From Neoarius graeffei (Eukaryota > Chordata > Actinopteri > Siluriformes > Ariidae): 64,000 nt of DNA. The notes below the pieces were generated by a model that saw only the letters and a program-made list of their open reading frames with translations, was not told the DNA's origin and ran no database searches. The translations under genes were made by a program, and so were the position numbers. Below are positions 8,121 through 23,131 of the stretch, piece by piece (within the stretch, counting starts at the first letter, position 1; the number at the start of each line of letters is the position of its first letter). The stretch covers positions 101,069,963 to 101,133,962 of the forward strand of contig NC_083570.1 in assembly GCF_027579695.1 (NCBI RefSeq), read 5' to 3'.

Positions 8121-8729
8121 GTCCTTTGTTAGTCTGGCTAACGCGACAAAGCTCTCCGAGCTATTGGTCTGGCCAAGATATTAAGCCCAACCGTTTCCCA
8201 GAGCCCGTGGTTGACCCACCTCCCTGAAATGCCTCAGTTTGCTACTGGTCGAAGCCAGAAAAGGCTGTGACGAAGCTTAAACCAATCACATCATTCTTTC
8301 CTCTGACGTATGCGACGCAACGGGGCTAACTGGTAGATTAAACTCTTACTGAAGCCGGTCGGGAGCAAGGCGAAAACGTCCTTCCTTTCAAAAAATACCT
8401 CCAGGGCTGCTCTTTGCTCCGTTTTCAATGAGAACTTCCCGTTGAATGCTTTCAATACAGCATCTATGCGTAATAGATGCGGAAGCGTGAATGAAGCGCT
8501 TCCGGCATAGATTCTGTAAACAATCTATGGCTTCCAGTCGCAGTTCTACTACGTCAGTGCCTTGAACACGCCTCTACCCAGGGCCGTTGGAGATGCTCAA
8601 AGTTGATTGGTTCCCGATTTTTCGGGAGCTTGGAAGAGCTGTAGATAGCTTGCCTGGCCAGACTAAGCTCGCAACAGGCCCTCGTGTTGCGTCACGCTTA
8701 GGATGGGCGGGCCCAGGCTAGTCCTTTGT
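8121..8729. mobile_element. Non-autonomous DNA transposon with 9-bp target duplication
   Basis: The element spans 8130-8720. It begins TAGTCTGG and ends CCAGGCTA, with short imperfect terminal repeats. GTCCTTTGT lies on each side (8121-8129, 8721-8729). Removing it with one copy restores the Penelope-like coding sequence. A 9-bp duplication would suit a Mutator-like element, but the termini do not let me assign a superfamily. No protein-coding frame is seen. Short internal palindromes occur near 8462-8482. Confidence 0.75.
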
Positions 8730-8837
8730 TGTTAAGATGAAGATAGACAGCAGGGTCCTGGCCTGAGGAACTGGCTCTCCTGTGTTGAGCCATGCGCCTG
8801 TGAAGCGGTTGTGAAGATGAAGTTGTTCTTAAGATGA

Positions 8838-9191
8838 AGGATGCTCATTTCAGGATTGCAACATACGCATTTTAGCCAGAGAGGATCGTTGGTATGAGCG
8901 AGGAGTTAAAGAAGCCATTTTTGTCAACCTGGAACGGAGAGAACCAACGACTCTCTAGGCCGTTCACACCCAGCTCCCAGTGACCCACACCAACAGGATG
9001 ACTCAACGATACCTTAGGATTGCTTTTCATCCATGAGAGGATAAATACCTGATACTCCCTATTAGTCAAACAGAACTGAAGAAGCCTTTCAGATGAGAGG
9101 TGAAACGTCTTCAAGAATCTTCAAGCAAGTCCAGTTGCTCTCTTTTACCACCCACAGTTTACTATGACCTGGACGACTGAGAATCTTCACA
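8838..9191 (+). mobile_element. Penelope-like retroelement fragment, forward orientation
   Basis: The coding part runs to TAG at 8956-8958 and reads CSFQDCNIRILAREDRWYER then GVKEAIFVNLERREPTTL. Against the reverse copy, about 130 bp covering the LNRGGGLRHHLS part is deleted, joining the frame to 3' UTR sequence and an early stop. The 3' UTR then matches 6613-6830 in reverse complement and runs on to GGACGACTGAGAATC. The two fragments form a large imperfect inverted repeat. Confidence 0.75.
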
Positions 9192-9212
9192 GACAACAAC
9201 AACAACAACAAC

Positions 9213-9246
<34 letters not shown>
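9192..9246 (+). repeat. (ACA)n(TAA)n microsatellite
   Basis: AAC units change into TAA units directly after the Penelope-like 3' end. The opposite copy also ends against a TAA run at 6612. Confidence 0.95.
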
Positions 9247-9247
<1 letters not shown>

Positions 9248-9583
9248 GTAGTAGCGTTTCTTTCATGAAAGGGTACTTTTTTTGTATATACAAACTCAAT
9301 CCGGACTTTTATTTTGACGCGTATTATTGTGTTTGTTAAACCGGAAGTTGTAGTAACGTTAGACAGTTTAAGGTCGGGCTGACTTTTCTTCCCGTTTTAA
9401 ACACGAAATTTGGATTCGGGAAATAACCCTATAACCGTGTGGTGTTGTCTGACTGGCTCTGATTGGTGGCAGTGACCCGGCGCGGTGTGTGTGAGGGCCA
9501 GTCTGCTCCGTGCGATGCTGTCGGATACAGGTCTGTGTGGGAGCTGCTATTGTCCTCTTTTACCTCCACAGCTGCTTCAGCTC
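9247..9583 (+). promoter_or_regulatory. Possible promoter and first-exon segment next to the satellite
   Basis: This is the only non-repetitive-looking stretch near the array. It has an ETS-type site ACCGGAAGTTG (9340-9350), an inverted CCAAT box GATTGG (9461-9466), a weak TATAA (9430-9434) and several CpGs. An ATG at 9515 opens MLSDTGLCGSCYCPLLPPQL and runs straight into the array. CAG/GTCTGT at 9528 resembles a weak splice donor, and the pyrimidine-rich TTGTCCTCTTTTACCTCCACAG ending at 9570 resembles an acceptor. I do not recognise a protein. A host gene whose 5' end lies here is possible but unproven. Confidence 0.3.
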
Positions 9584-10111
9584 CACACCGATACACTACA
9601 CACCAACACACCGATACACTACACACCAACACACTACACACCAACACACCGATACACTACACACCAACACACCGACACACTACACACCAACACACTACAC
9701 ACCAACACACTACACACCAACACACCGATACACTACACACCACACACCGATACACTACACACCAACACACCGATACACTACACACCAACACACCGATACA
9801 CTACACACCAACACACCGATACACTACACACCAACACACTACACACCGATACACTACACACCAACACACCGATACACTACACACCACACACCGATACACC
9901 ACACACCGATACACTACACACCACACACCGATACACCACACACCGATACACTACACACCAACACACCGATACACTACACACCGATACACTACACACCAAC
10001 ACACTACACACCACACACCGATACACTACACACCACACACCGATACACTACACACCAACACACTACACACCGATACACTACACACCGATACACTACACAC
10101 CAACACACTAC

Positions 10112-13100
10112 ACACTGATACACTACACACCAACACACCGATACACTACACACCACACACCGATACACCACACACCGATACACTACACACCGCACACCGA
10201 TACACCACACACCGATACACTACACACCACACACCGATACACCACACACCGATACACTACACACCAACACACCGATACACTACACACCAACACACTACAC
10301 ACCACACACCGATACACCACACACCGATACACGATACACTACACACCAACACACCGATACACCACACACCGATACACTACACACCAACACACCGATACAC
10401 TACACACCGATACACTACACACCGATACACTACACACCGATACACTACACACCAACACACCGATACACCACACACCGATACACCGATACACTACACACCA
10501 ACACACTACACACCACACACCGATACACCACACACCGATACACGATACACTACACACCACACACCGATACACCACACACCGATACACTACACACCAACAC
10601 ACCGATACACTACACACCGATACACTACACACCGATACACTACACACCAACACACCGATACACCACACACCGATACACCGATACACTACACACCAACACA
10701 CTACACACCAACACACCGATACACTACACACCGATACACTACACACCAACACACCGATACACTACACACCAACACACCGATACACTACACACCAACACAC
10801 TACACACCAACACACTACACACCAACACACTACACACCAACACACCGATACACTACACACCAACACACTACACACCAACACACCGATACACTACACACCA
10901 ACACACTACACACCAACACACCGATACACTACACACCAACACACCGATACACTACACACCAACACACCGATACACTACACACCAACACACCGATACACTA
11001 CACACCAACACACCGATACACTACACACCAACACTACACACCGATACACTACACACCAACACACCGATACACTACACACCAACACACCGATACACTACAC
11101 ACCACACACCGATACACTACACACCACACACCGATACACTACACACCAACACACTACACACCACACACCGATACACTACACACCAACACACTACACACCA
11201 ACACACCGATACACTACACACCAACACACTACACACCAACACACCGATACACTACACACCAACACACTACACACCACACACCGATACACTACACACCAAC
11301 ACACTACACACCACACACCGATACACTACACACCAACACACTACACACCAACACACCGATACACTACACACCGATACACTACACACCAACACACCGATAC
11401 ACTACACACCGATACACTACACACCGATACACTACACACCGATACACTACACACCGATACACTACACACCAACACACCGATACACTACACACCACACACC
11501 GATACACTACACACCAACACACTACACACCACACACCGATACACTACACACCAACACACCGATACACTACACACCAACACACCGATACACTACACACCAA
11601 CACACCGATACACTACACACCAACACACCGATACACTACACACCAACACACCGATACACTACACACCGATACCCAACACACCGATACACTACACACCAAC
11701 ACACCGATACACTACACACCAACACACCGATACACTACACACCAACACACCGATACACTACACACCAACACACCGATACACTACACACCACACACTACAC
11801 ACCAACACACCGATACACTACACACCAACACACTACACACCACACACCGATACACTACACACCAACACACTATACACTACACACCAACACACTACACACC
11901 ACACACCGATGCACTACACACCAACACACTACACACCGATACACTACACACCAACACACTACACACGACACACCGATACACTACACACCAACACACTACA
12001 CACCGATACACTACACACCAACACACCGATACACTACACACCAACACACTACACACCGATACACTACACACCAACACACCGATACACTACACACCACACA
12101 CCGATACACCACACACCGATACACTACACACCAACACACCGATACACTACACACCGATACACTACACACCAACACACTACACACCACACACCGATACACC
12201 ACACACCGATACACGATACACTACACACCAACACACTACACACCAACACACCGATACACCACACACCGATACACTCCACACCAACACACCGATACACTAC
12301 ACACCGATACACTACACACCGATACACTACACACCGACACACCGATACACCACACACCGATACACCGATACACTACACACCAACACACTACACACCACAC
12401 ACCGATACACCACACACCGATACACGATACACTACACACCGATACACCACACACCGATACACTACACACCGATACACTACACACCGACACACTACACACC
12501 AACACACTACACACCACACACCGATACACTACACACCAACACACTACACACCACACACCGATACACTACACACCAACACACTACACACCACACACCGATA
12601 CACTACACACCAACACACTACACACCACACACCGATACACTACACACCGATACACTACACACCAACACACCGATACACTACACACCACACACCGATACAC
12701 TACACACCACACACCGATACACTACACACCACACACCGATACACTACACACCACACACCGATACACTACACACCAACACACTACACACCACACACCGATA
12801 CACTACACACCAACACACCGATACACTACACACCGACACACCGATACACTACACACCAACACACCGATACACTACACACCACACACCGATACACTACACA
12901 CCACACACCGATACACCACACACCACACACCGATACACTACACACCGATACACTACACACCAACACACCGATACACTACACACCAACACACTACACACCA
13001 ACACACCGATACACTACACACCAACACACTACACACCACACACCGATACACTACACACCAACACACTACACACCACACACCGATACACTACACACCGACA

Positions 13101-15754
13101 CACTACACACCACACACCGATACACTACACACCAACACACTACACACCACACACCGATACACTACACACCAACACACCGATACACTACACACCGATACAC
13201 TACACACCGATACACTACACACCAACACACTACACACCAACACACCGATACACTACACACCAACACACTACACACCACACACCGATACACTACACACCAA
13301 CACACTACACACCACACACCGATACACTACACACCAACACACTACACACCACACACCGATACACTACACACCAACACACTACACACCACACACCGATACA
13401 CTACACACCAACACACTACACACCACACACCGATACACTACACACCAACACACCGATACACTACACACCGATACACAACACACCGATACACTACACACCA
13501 ACACACCACACACCGATACACTACACACCAACACACCGATACACTACACACCAACACACCGATACACTACACACCACACACCGATACACTACACACCACA
13601 CACCGATACACCACACACCACACACCGATACACTACACACCGATACACTACACACCAACACACCGATACACTACACACCAACACACCGATACACTACACA
13701 CCAACACACTACACACCAACACACCGATACACTACACACCAACACACTACACACCACACACCGATACACTACACACCGACACACTACACACCACACACCG
13801 ATACACTACACACCGACACACTACACACCACACACCGATACACTACACACCAACACACTACACACCACACACCGATACACTACACACCAACACACCGATA
13901 CACTACACACCAACACACCGATACACTACACACCAACACACCACACACCGATACACTACACACCAACACACCACACACCGATACACTACACACCAACACA
14001 CCACACACCGATACACTACACACCAACACACTACACACCGATACACTACACACCAACACACCACACACCGATACACTACACACCAACACACCACACACCG
14101 ACACACTACACACCAACACACCACACACCGACACACCACACACCAACACACCACACACCGACACACTACACACCAACACACCACACACCGACACACTACA
14201 CACCAACACACCACACACCGACACACTACACACCGACACACTACACACCGACACACCACACACCGACACACTACACACCACACACCGACACACCACACAC
14301 CGACACACTACACACCGACACACCACACACCGACACACTACACACCACACACCGATACACTACACACCGACACACTACACACCACACACCGACACACTAC
14401 ACACCGACACACTACACACCACACACCGACACACTACACACCAACACACTACACACCACACACCGACACACTACACACCGACACACTACACACCACACAC
14501 CGACACACCACACACCGACACACTACACACCACACACCGATACACTACACACCGACACACTACACACCACACACCGATACACTACACACCAACACACTAC
14601 ACACCACACACCGATACACTACACACCAACACACCGATACACTACACACCAACACACCACACACCGATACACTACACACCAACACACCACACACCGATAC
14701 ACTACACACCAACACACTACACACCGATACACTACACACCAACACACCACACACCGATACACTACACACCAACACACCACACACCGACACACTACACACC
14801 ACACACCGACACACTACACACCACACACCGACACACCACACACCGACACACCACACACCGACACACCACACACCGACACACCACACACCGACACACCACA
14901 CACCGACACACTACACACCGACACACTACACACCGACACACTACACACCACACACCGACACACCACACACCGACACACTACACACCACACACCGATACAC
15001 TACACACCAACACACTACACACCACACACCGATACACTACACACCAACACACCGATACACTACACACCAACACACCACACACCGATACACTACACACCAA
15101 CACACCACACACCGATACACTACACACCAACAGACCACACACCGATACACTACACACCAACACACCACACACCGATACACTACACACCAACACACCACAC
15201 ACCGACACACTACACACCGACACACCACACACCGACACACCACACACCGACACACCACACACCGACACACTACACACCGACACACCACACACCGACACAC
15301 TACACACCAACACACTACACACCAACACACCGATACACTACACACCACACACCGATACACCACACACCGATACACCACACACCGATACACTACACACCAA
15401 CACACCGATACACTACACACCAACACACCGATACACTACACACCAACACACCGATACACTACACACCAACACACTACACACCGATACACTACACACCAAC
15501 ACACCGATACACTACACACCACACACCGATACACCACACACCGATACACTACACACCACACACCGATACACCACACACCGATACACTACACACCAACACA
15601 CCGATACACTACACACCGATACACTACACACCAACACACTACACACCACACACCGATACACTACACACCACACACCGATACACTACACACCAACACACTA
15701 CACACCGATACACTACACACCAACACACCGATACACTACACACCAACACACTAC
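10112..15754 (+). repeat. Higher-order unit 1 of the satellite, about 5.64 kb
   Basis: It is bounded by the rare variant CACACTGATACAC (T at 10116 and 15759). Internal markers are GATACCCAACACACC (11671), GATGCACTACAC (11908), ACTCCACACC (12274) and CAACAGACC (15130). The same markers recur in order in later units. Confidence 0.85.
13891..14235 (+). repeat. 30-bp dimer block (GAT monomer plus AAC monomer)
   Basis: Exact 30-bp periodicity from a GATACACTACACACC monomer followed by an AACACACCACACACC monomer; the first base of the second half changes to G late in the block. Similar blocks lie near 15045-15200, 21310-21620, 22040-22200, 22440-22560, 27090-27300, 27840-27990, 28400-28560, 32340-32560 and 57470-57620. 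Confidence 0.9.
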
Positions 15755-17493
15755 ACACTGATACACTACACACCAACACACCGATACACTACACACCACA
15801 CACCGATACACCACACACCGATACACTACACACCGCACACCGATACACCACACACCGATACACTACACACCACACACCGATACACCACACACCGATACAC
15901 TACACACCAACACACCGATACACTACACACCAACACACTACACACCACACACCGATACACCACACACCGATACACGATACACTACACACCAACACACCGA
16001 TACACCACACACCGATACACTACACACCAACACACCGATACACTACACACCGATACACTACACACCGATACACTACACACCGATACACTACACACCAACA
16101 CACCGATACACCACACACCGATACACCGATACACTACACACCAACACACTACACACCACACACCGATACACCACACACCGATACACGATACACTACACAC
16201 CACACACCGATACACCACACACCGATACACTACACACCAACACACCGATACACTACACACCGATACACTACACACCGATACACTACACACCAACACACCG
16301 ATACACCACACACCGATACACCGATACACTACACACCAACACACTACACACCAACACACCGATACACTACACACCAACACACCGATACACTACACACCGA
16401 TACACTACACACCAACACACCGATACACTACACACCAACACACTACACACCAACACACTACACACCAACACACTACACACCAACACACCGATACACTACA
16501 CACCAACACACTACACACCAACACACCGATACACTACACACCAACACACTACACACCAACACACCGATACACTACACACCAACACACCGATACACTACAC
16601 ACCAACACACCGATACACTACACACCAACACACCGATACACTACACACCAACACACCGATACACTACACACCAACACACTACACACCGATACACTACACA
16701 CCAACACACCGATACACTACACACCAACACACTACACACCAACACACCGATACACTACACACCAACACACCGATACACTACACACCAACACACTACACAC
16801 CGATACACTACACACCAACACACCGATACACTACACACCAACACACCGATACACTACACACCACACACCGATACACTACACACCACACACCGATACACTA
16901 CACACCAACACACTACACACCACACACCGATACACTACACACCAACACACTACACACCAACACACCGATACACTACACACCAACACACTACACACCAACA
17001 CACCGATACACTACACACCAACACACTACACACCACACACCGATACACTACACACCAACACACTACACACCACACACCGATACACTACACACCAACACAC
17101 CGATACACTACACACCGATACACTACACACCAACACACCGATACACTACACACCGATACACTACACACCGATACACTACACACCGATACACTACACACCA
17201 ACACACCGATACACTACACACCACACACCGATACACTACACACCGATACACTACACACCACACACCGATACACTACACACCAACACACTACACACCACAC
17301 ACCGATACACTACACACCAACACACCGATACACTACACACCAACACACCGATACACTACACACCGATACACTACACACCAACACACTACACACCACACAC
17401 CGATACACTACACACCACACACCGATACACTACACACCAACACACTACACACCGATACACTACACACCGATACACTACACACCAACACACTAC
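15755..17493 (+). repeat. Higher-order unit 2, internally deleted, about 1.74 kb
   Basis: It starts like unit 1 (T at 15759) and follows it for roughly 1.5 kb. It then jumps to the unit-end sequence and the next CACACTGATACAC (T at 17498). It lacks all the internal markers. A deletion of about 3.9 kb inside one unit explains it. Confidence 0.75.
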
Positions 17494-20400
17494 ACACTGA
17501 TACACTACACACCAACACACCGATACACTACACACCACACACCGATACACCACACACCGATACACTACACACCGCACACCGATACACCACACACCGATAC
17601 ACTACACACCACACACCGATACACCACACACCGATACACTACACACCAACACACCGATACACTACACACCAACACACTACACACCACACACCGATACACC
17701 ACACACCGATACACGATACACTACACACCAACACACCGATACACCACACACCGATACACTACACACCAACACACCGATACACTACACACCGATACACTAC
17801 ACACCGATACACTACACACCGATACACTACACACCAACACACCGATACACCACACACCGATACACCGATACACTACACACCAACACACTACACACCACAC
17901 ACCGATACACCACACACCGATACACGATACACTACACACCACACACCGATACACCACACACCGATACACTACACACCAACACACCGATACACTACACACC
18001 GATACACTACACACCGATACACTACACACCAACACACCGATACACCACACACCGATACACCGATACACTACACACCAACACACTACACACCAACACACCG
18101 ATACACTACACACCAACACACCGATACACTACACACCAACACACCGATACACTACACACCAACACACCGATACACTACACACCAACACACTACACACCAA
18201 CACACTACACACCAACACACTACACACCAACACACCGATACACTACACACCAACACACTACACACCAACACACCGATACACTACACACCAACACACTACA
18301 CACCAACACACCGATACACTACACACCAACACACCGATACACTACACACCAACACACCGATACACTACACACCAACACACCGATACACTACACACCAACA
18401 CACCGATACACTACACACCAACACTACACACCGATACACTACACACCAACACACCGATACACTACACACCAACACACCGATACACTACACACCACACACC
18501 GATACACTACACACCACACACCGATACACTACACACCAACACACTACACACCACACACCGATACACTACACACCAACACACTACACACCAACACACCGAT
18601 ACACTACACACCAACACACTACACACCAACACACCGATACACTACACACCAACACACTACACACCACACACCGATACACTACACACCAACACACTACACA
18701 CCACACACCGATACACTACACACCAACACACTACACACCAACACACCGATACACTACACACCGATACACTACACACCAACACACCGATACACTACACACC
18801 GATACACTACACACCGATACACTACACACCGATACACTACACACCGATACACTACACACCAACACACCGATACACTACACACCACACACCGATACACTAC
18901 ACACCAACACACTACACACCACACACCGATACACTACACACCAACACACCGATACACTACACACCAACACACCGATACACTACACACCAACACACCGATA
19001 CACTACACACCAACACACCGATACACTACACACCGATACCCAACACACCGATACACTACACACCAACACACCGATACACTACACACCAACACACCGATAC
19101 ACTACACACCAACACACCGATACACTACACACCAACACACCGATACACTACACACTACACACCAACACACCGATACACTACACACCAACACACTACACAC
19201 CACACACCGATACACTACACACCAACACACTATACACTACACACCAACACACTACACACCACACACCGATGCACTACACACCAACACACTACACACCGAT
19301 ACACTACACACCAACACACTACACACGACACACCGATACACTACACACCAACACACTACACACCGATACACTACACACCAACACACCGATACACTACACA
19401 CCAACACACTACACACCGATACACTACACACCAACACACCGATACACTACACACCACACACCGATACACCACACACCGATACACTACACACCAACACACC
19501 GATACACTACACACCGATACACTACACACCAACACACTACACACCACACACCGATACACCACACACCGATACACGATACACTACACACCAACACACTACA
19601 CACCAACACACCGATACACCACACACCGATACACTCCACACCAACACACCGATACACTACACACCGATACACTACACACCGATACACTACACACCGACAC
19701 ACCGATACACCACACACCGATACACCGATACACTACACACCAACACACTACACACCACACACCGATACACCACACACCGATACACGATACACTACACACC
19801 GATACACCACACACCGATACACTACACACCAACACACCGATACACTACACACCGATACACTACACACCGACACACTACACACCAACACACTACACACCAC
19901 ACACCGATACACTACACACCAACACACTACACACCACACACCGATACACTACACACCAACACACTACACACCACACACCGATACACTACACACCAACACA
20001 CTACACACCACACACCGATACACTACACACCGATACACTACACACCAACACACCGATACACTACACACCACACACCGATACACTACACACCACACACCGA
20101 TACACTACACACCACACACCGATACACTACACACCAACACACTACACACCACACACCGATACACTACACACCAACACACCGATACACTACACACCGATAC
20201 ACAACACACCGATACACTACACACCGACACACCGATACACTACACACCAACACACCGATACACTACACACCACACACCGATACACTACACACCACACACC
20301 GATACACCACACACCACACACCGATACACTACACACCGATACACTACACACCAACACACCGATACACTACACACCAACACACTACACACCAACACACCGA

Positions 20401-23131
20401 TACACTACACACCAACACACTACACACCACACACCGATACACTACACACCAACACACTACACACCACACACCGATACACTACACACCGACACACTACACA
20501 CCACACACCGATACACTACACACCAACACACTACACACCACACACCGATACACTACACACCAACACACCGATACACTACACACCGATACACTACACACCG
20601 ATACACTACACACCAACACACTACACACCAACACACCGATACACTACACACCAACACACTACACACCACACACCGATACACTACACACCAACACACTACA
20701 CACCACACACCGATACACTACACACCAACACACTACACACCACACACCGATACACTACACACCAACACACTACACACCACACACCGATACACTACACACC
20801 AACACACTACACACCACACACCGATACACTACACACCAACACACCGATACACTACACACCGATACACAACACACCGATACACTACACACCAACACACCAC
20901 ACACCGATACACTACACACCAACACACCGATACACTACACACCAACACACCGATACACTACACACCACACACCGATACACTACACACCACACACCGATAC
21001 ACCACACACCACACACCGATACACTACACACCGATACACTACACACCAACACACCGATACACTACACACCAACACACCGATACACTACACACCAACACAC
21101 TACACACCAACACACCGATACACTACACACCAACACACTACACACCACACACCGATACACTACACACCGACACACTACACACCACACACCGATACACTAC
21201 ACACCGACACACTACACACCACACACCGATACACTACACACCAACACACTACACACCACACACCGATACACTACACACCAACACACCGATACACTACACA
21301 CCAACACACCGATACACTACACACCAACACACCACACACCGATACACTACACACCAACACACCACACACCGATACACTACACACCAACACACCACACACC
21401 GATACACTACACACCAACACACTACACACCGATACACTACACACCAACACACCACACACCGATACACTACACACCAACACACCACACACCGACACACTAC
21501 ACACCAACACACCACACACCGACACACCACACACCAACACACCACACACCGACACACTACACACCAACACACCACACACCGACACACTACACACCAACAC
21601 ACCACACACCGACACACTACACACCGACACACTACACACCGACACACTACACACCGACACACCACACACCGACACACTACACACCACACACCGACACACC
21701 ACACACCGACACACTACACACCGACACACCACACACCGACACACTACACACCACACACCGATACACTACACACCGACACACTACACACCACACACCGACA
21801 CACTACACACCGACACACTACACACCACACACCGACACACTACACACCAACACACTACACACCACACACCGACACACTACACACCGACACACTACACACC
21901 ACACACCGACACACCACACACCGACACACCACACACCGATACACTACACACCGACACACTACACACCACACACCGATACACTACACACCAACACACTACA
22001 CACCACACACCGATACACTACACACCAACACACCGATACACTACACACCAACACACCACACACCGATACACTACACACCAACACACCACACACCGATACA
22101 CTACACACCAACACACTACACACCGATACACTACACACCAACACACCACACACCGATACACTACACACCAACACACCACACACCGACACACTACACACCG
22201 ACACACCACACACCGACACACTACACACCACACACCGACACACCACACACCGACACACCACACACCGACACACCACACACCGACACACCACACACCGACA
22301 CACCACACACCGACACACTACACACCACACACCGACACACCACACACCGACACACTACACACCACACACCGATACACTACACACCGACACACTACACACC
22401 ACACACCGATACACTACACACCAACACACCGATACACTACACACCAACACACCACACACCGATACACTACACACCAACACACCACACACCGATACACTAC
22501 ACACCAACAGACCACACACCGATACACTACACACCAACACACCACACACCGATACACTACACACCGACACACCACACACCGACACACTACACACCGACAC
22601 ACCACACACCGACACACCACACACCGACACACCACACACCGACACACTACACACCGACACACCACACACCGACACACTACACACCAACACACTACACACC
22701 AACACACCGATACACTACACACCACACACCGATACACCACACACCGATACACCACACACCGATACACTACACACCAACACACCGATACACTACACACCAA
22801 CACACCGATACACTACACACCAACACACCGATACACTACACACCAACACACTACACACCGATACACTACACACCAACACACCGATACACTACACACCACA
22901 CACCGATACACCACACACCGATACACTACACACCACACACCGATACACCACACACCGATACACTACACACCAACACACCGATACACTACACACCGATACA
23001 CTACACACCAACACACTACACACCACACACCGATACACTACACACCACACACCGATACACTACACACCAACACACTACACACCGATACACTACACACCAA
23101 CACACCGATACACTACACACCAACACACTAC
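17494..23131 (+). repeat. Higher-order unit 3 of the satellite, about 5.64 kb
   Basis: It carries all unit 1 markers 7360-7382 bp downstream: the CCC variant at 19037, GATGCAC at 19268, ACTCCACACC at 19634 and CAACAGACC at 22507. Small insertions of whole monomers distinguish it from unit 1, for example near 20190-20215. Confidence 0.85.

Larger units (their letters stand above)
6613..8816 (-). mobile_element. Penelope-like retroelement, 3' fragment, broken by three nested insertions
   Basis: On the minus strand this is the end of the coding region plus the 3' UTR of a Penelope-like element. The host pieces are 8816-8721, 8129-7998 and 6962-6613. The 3' UTR includes GAAGAAGCC and the AGGTGAAACATCTTCAAG-type phrase. 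The Harbinger-like element at 6963-7997 and the MITE at 8130-8720 interrupt it. Removing both rejoins the frame. A second fragment of the same family lies at 8838-9191 in the opposite direction. Confidence 0.75.
6868..8816 (-). pseudogene. GIY-YIG endonuclease C-terminus of a Penelope-like element
   Basis: Three separated pieces form one frame. 8816-8721 reads PLHRRMAQHRRASSSGQD and on to AVYLHLNNKG. 8129-8001 reads HSFQDCNIHILAREDRWYER, then GVKEAIFVNLEWPSLNRGGG. 6962-6868 reads RHHLSATYN and ends at TGA (6870-6868). The RWYERGVKEAI and LNRGGGLRHHLS phrases are typical of the GIY-YIG endonuclease domain that Penelope-like elements carry after their reverse transcriptase. The GIY and YIG motifs and the reverse transcriptase are absent here, so the piece is non-functional. 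Confidence 0.75.

Noticed and set aside
9510..9583. Possible signal-peptide-like stretch VCVGAAIVLFYLHSCFS
   Set aside because: This frame has no ATG (it would need GTG at 9510) and has a TGA just upstream at 9492-9494.
9485..17500. Open frame of 2,671 codons into the satellite
   Set aside because: It begins at GTG, not ATG, and beyond the first 30 or so codons is only satellite. It ends where a C-to-T change makes TGA. Composition, not selection, keeps it open.
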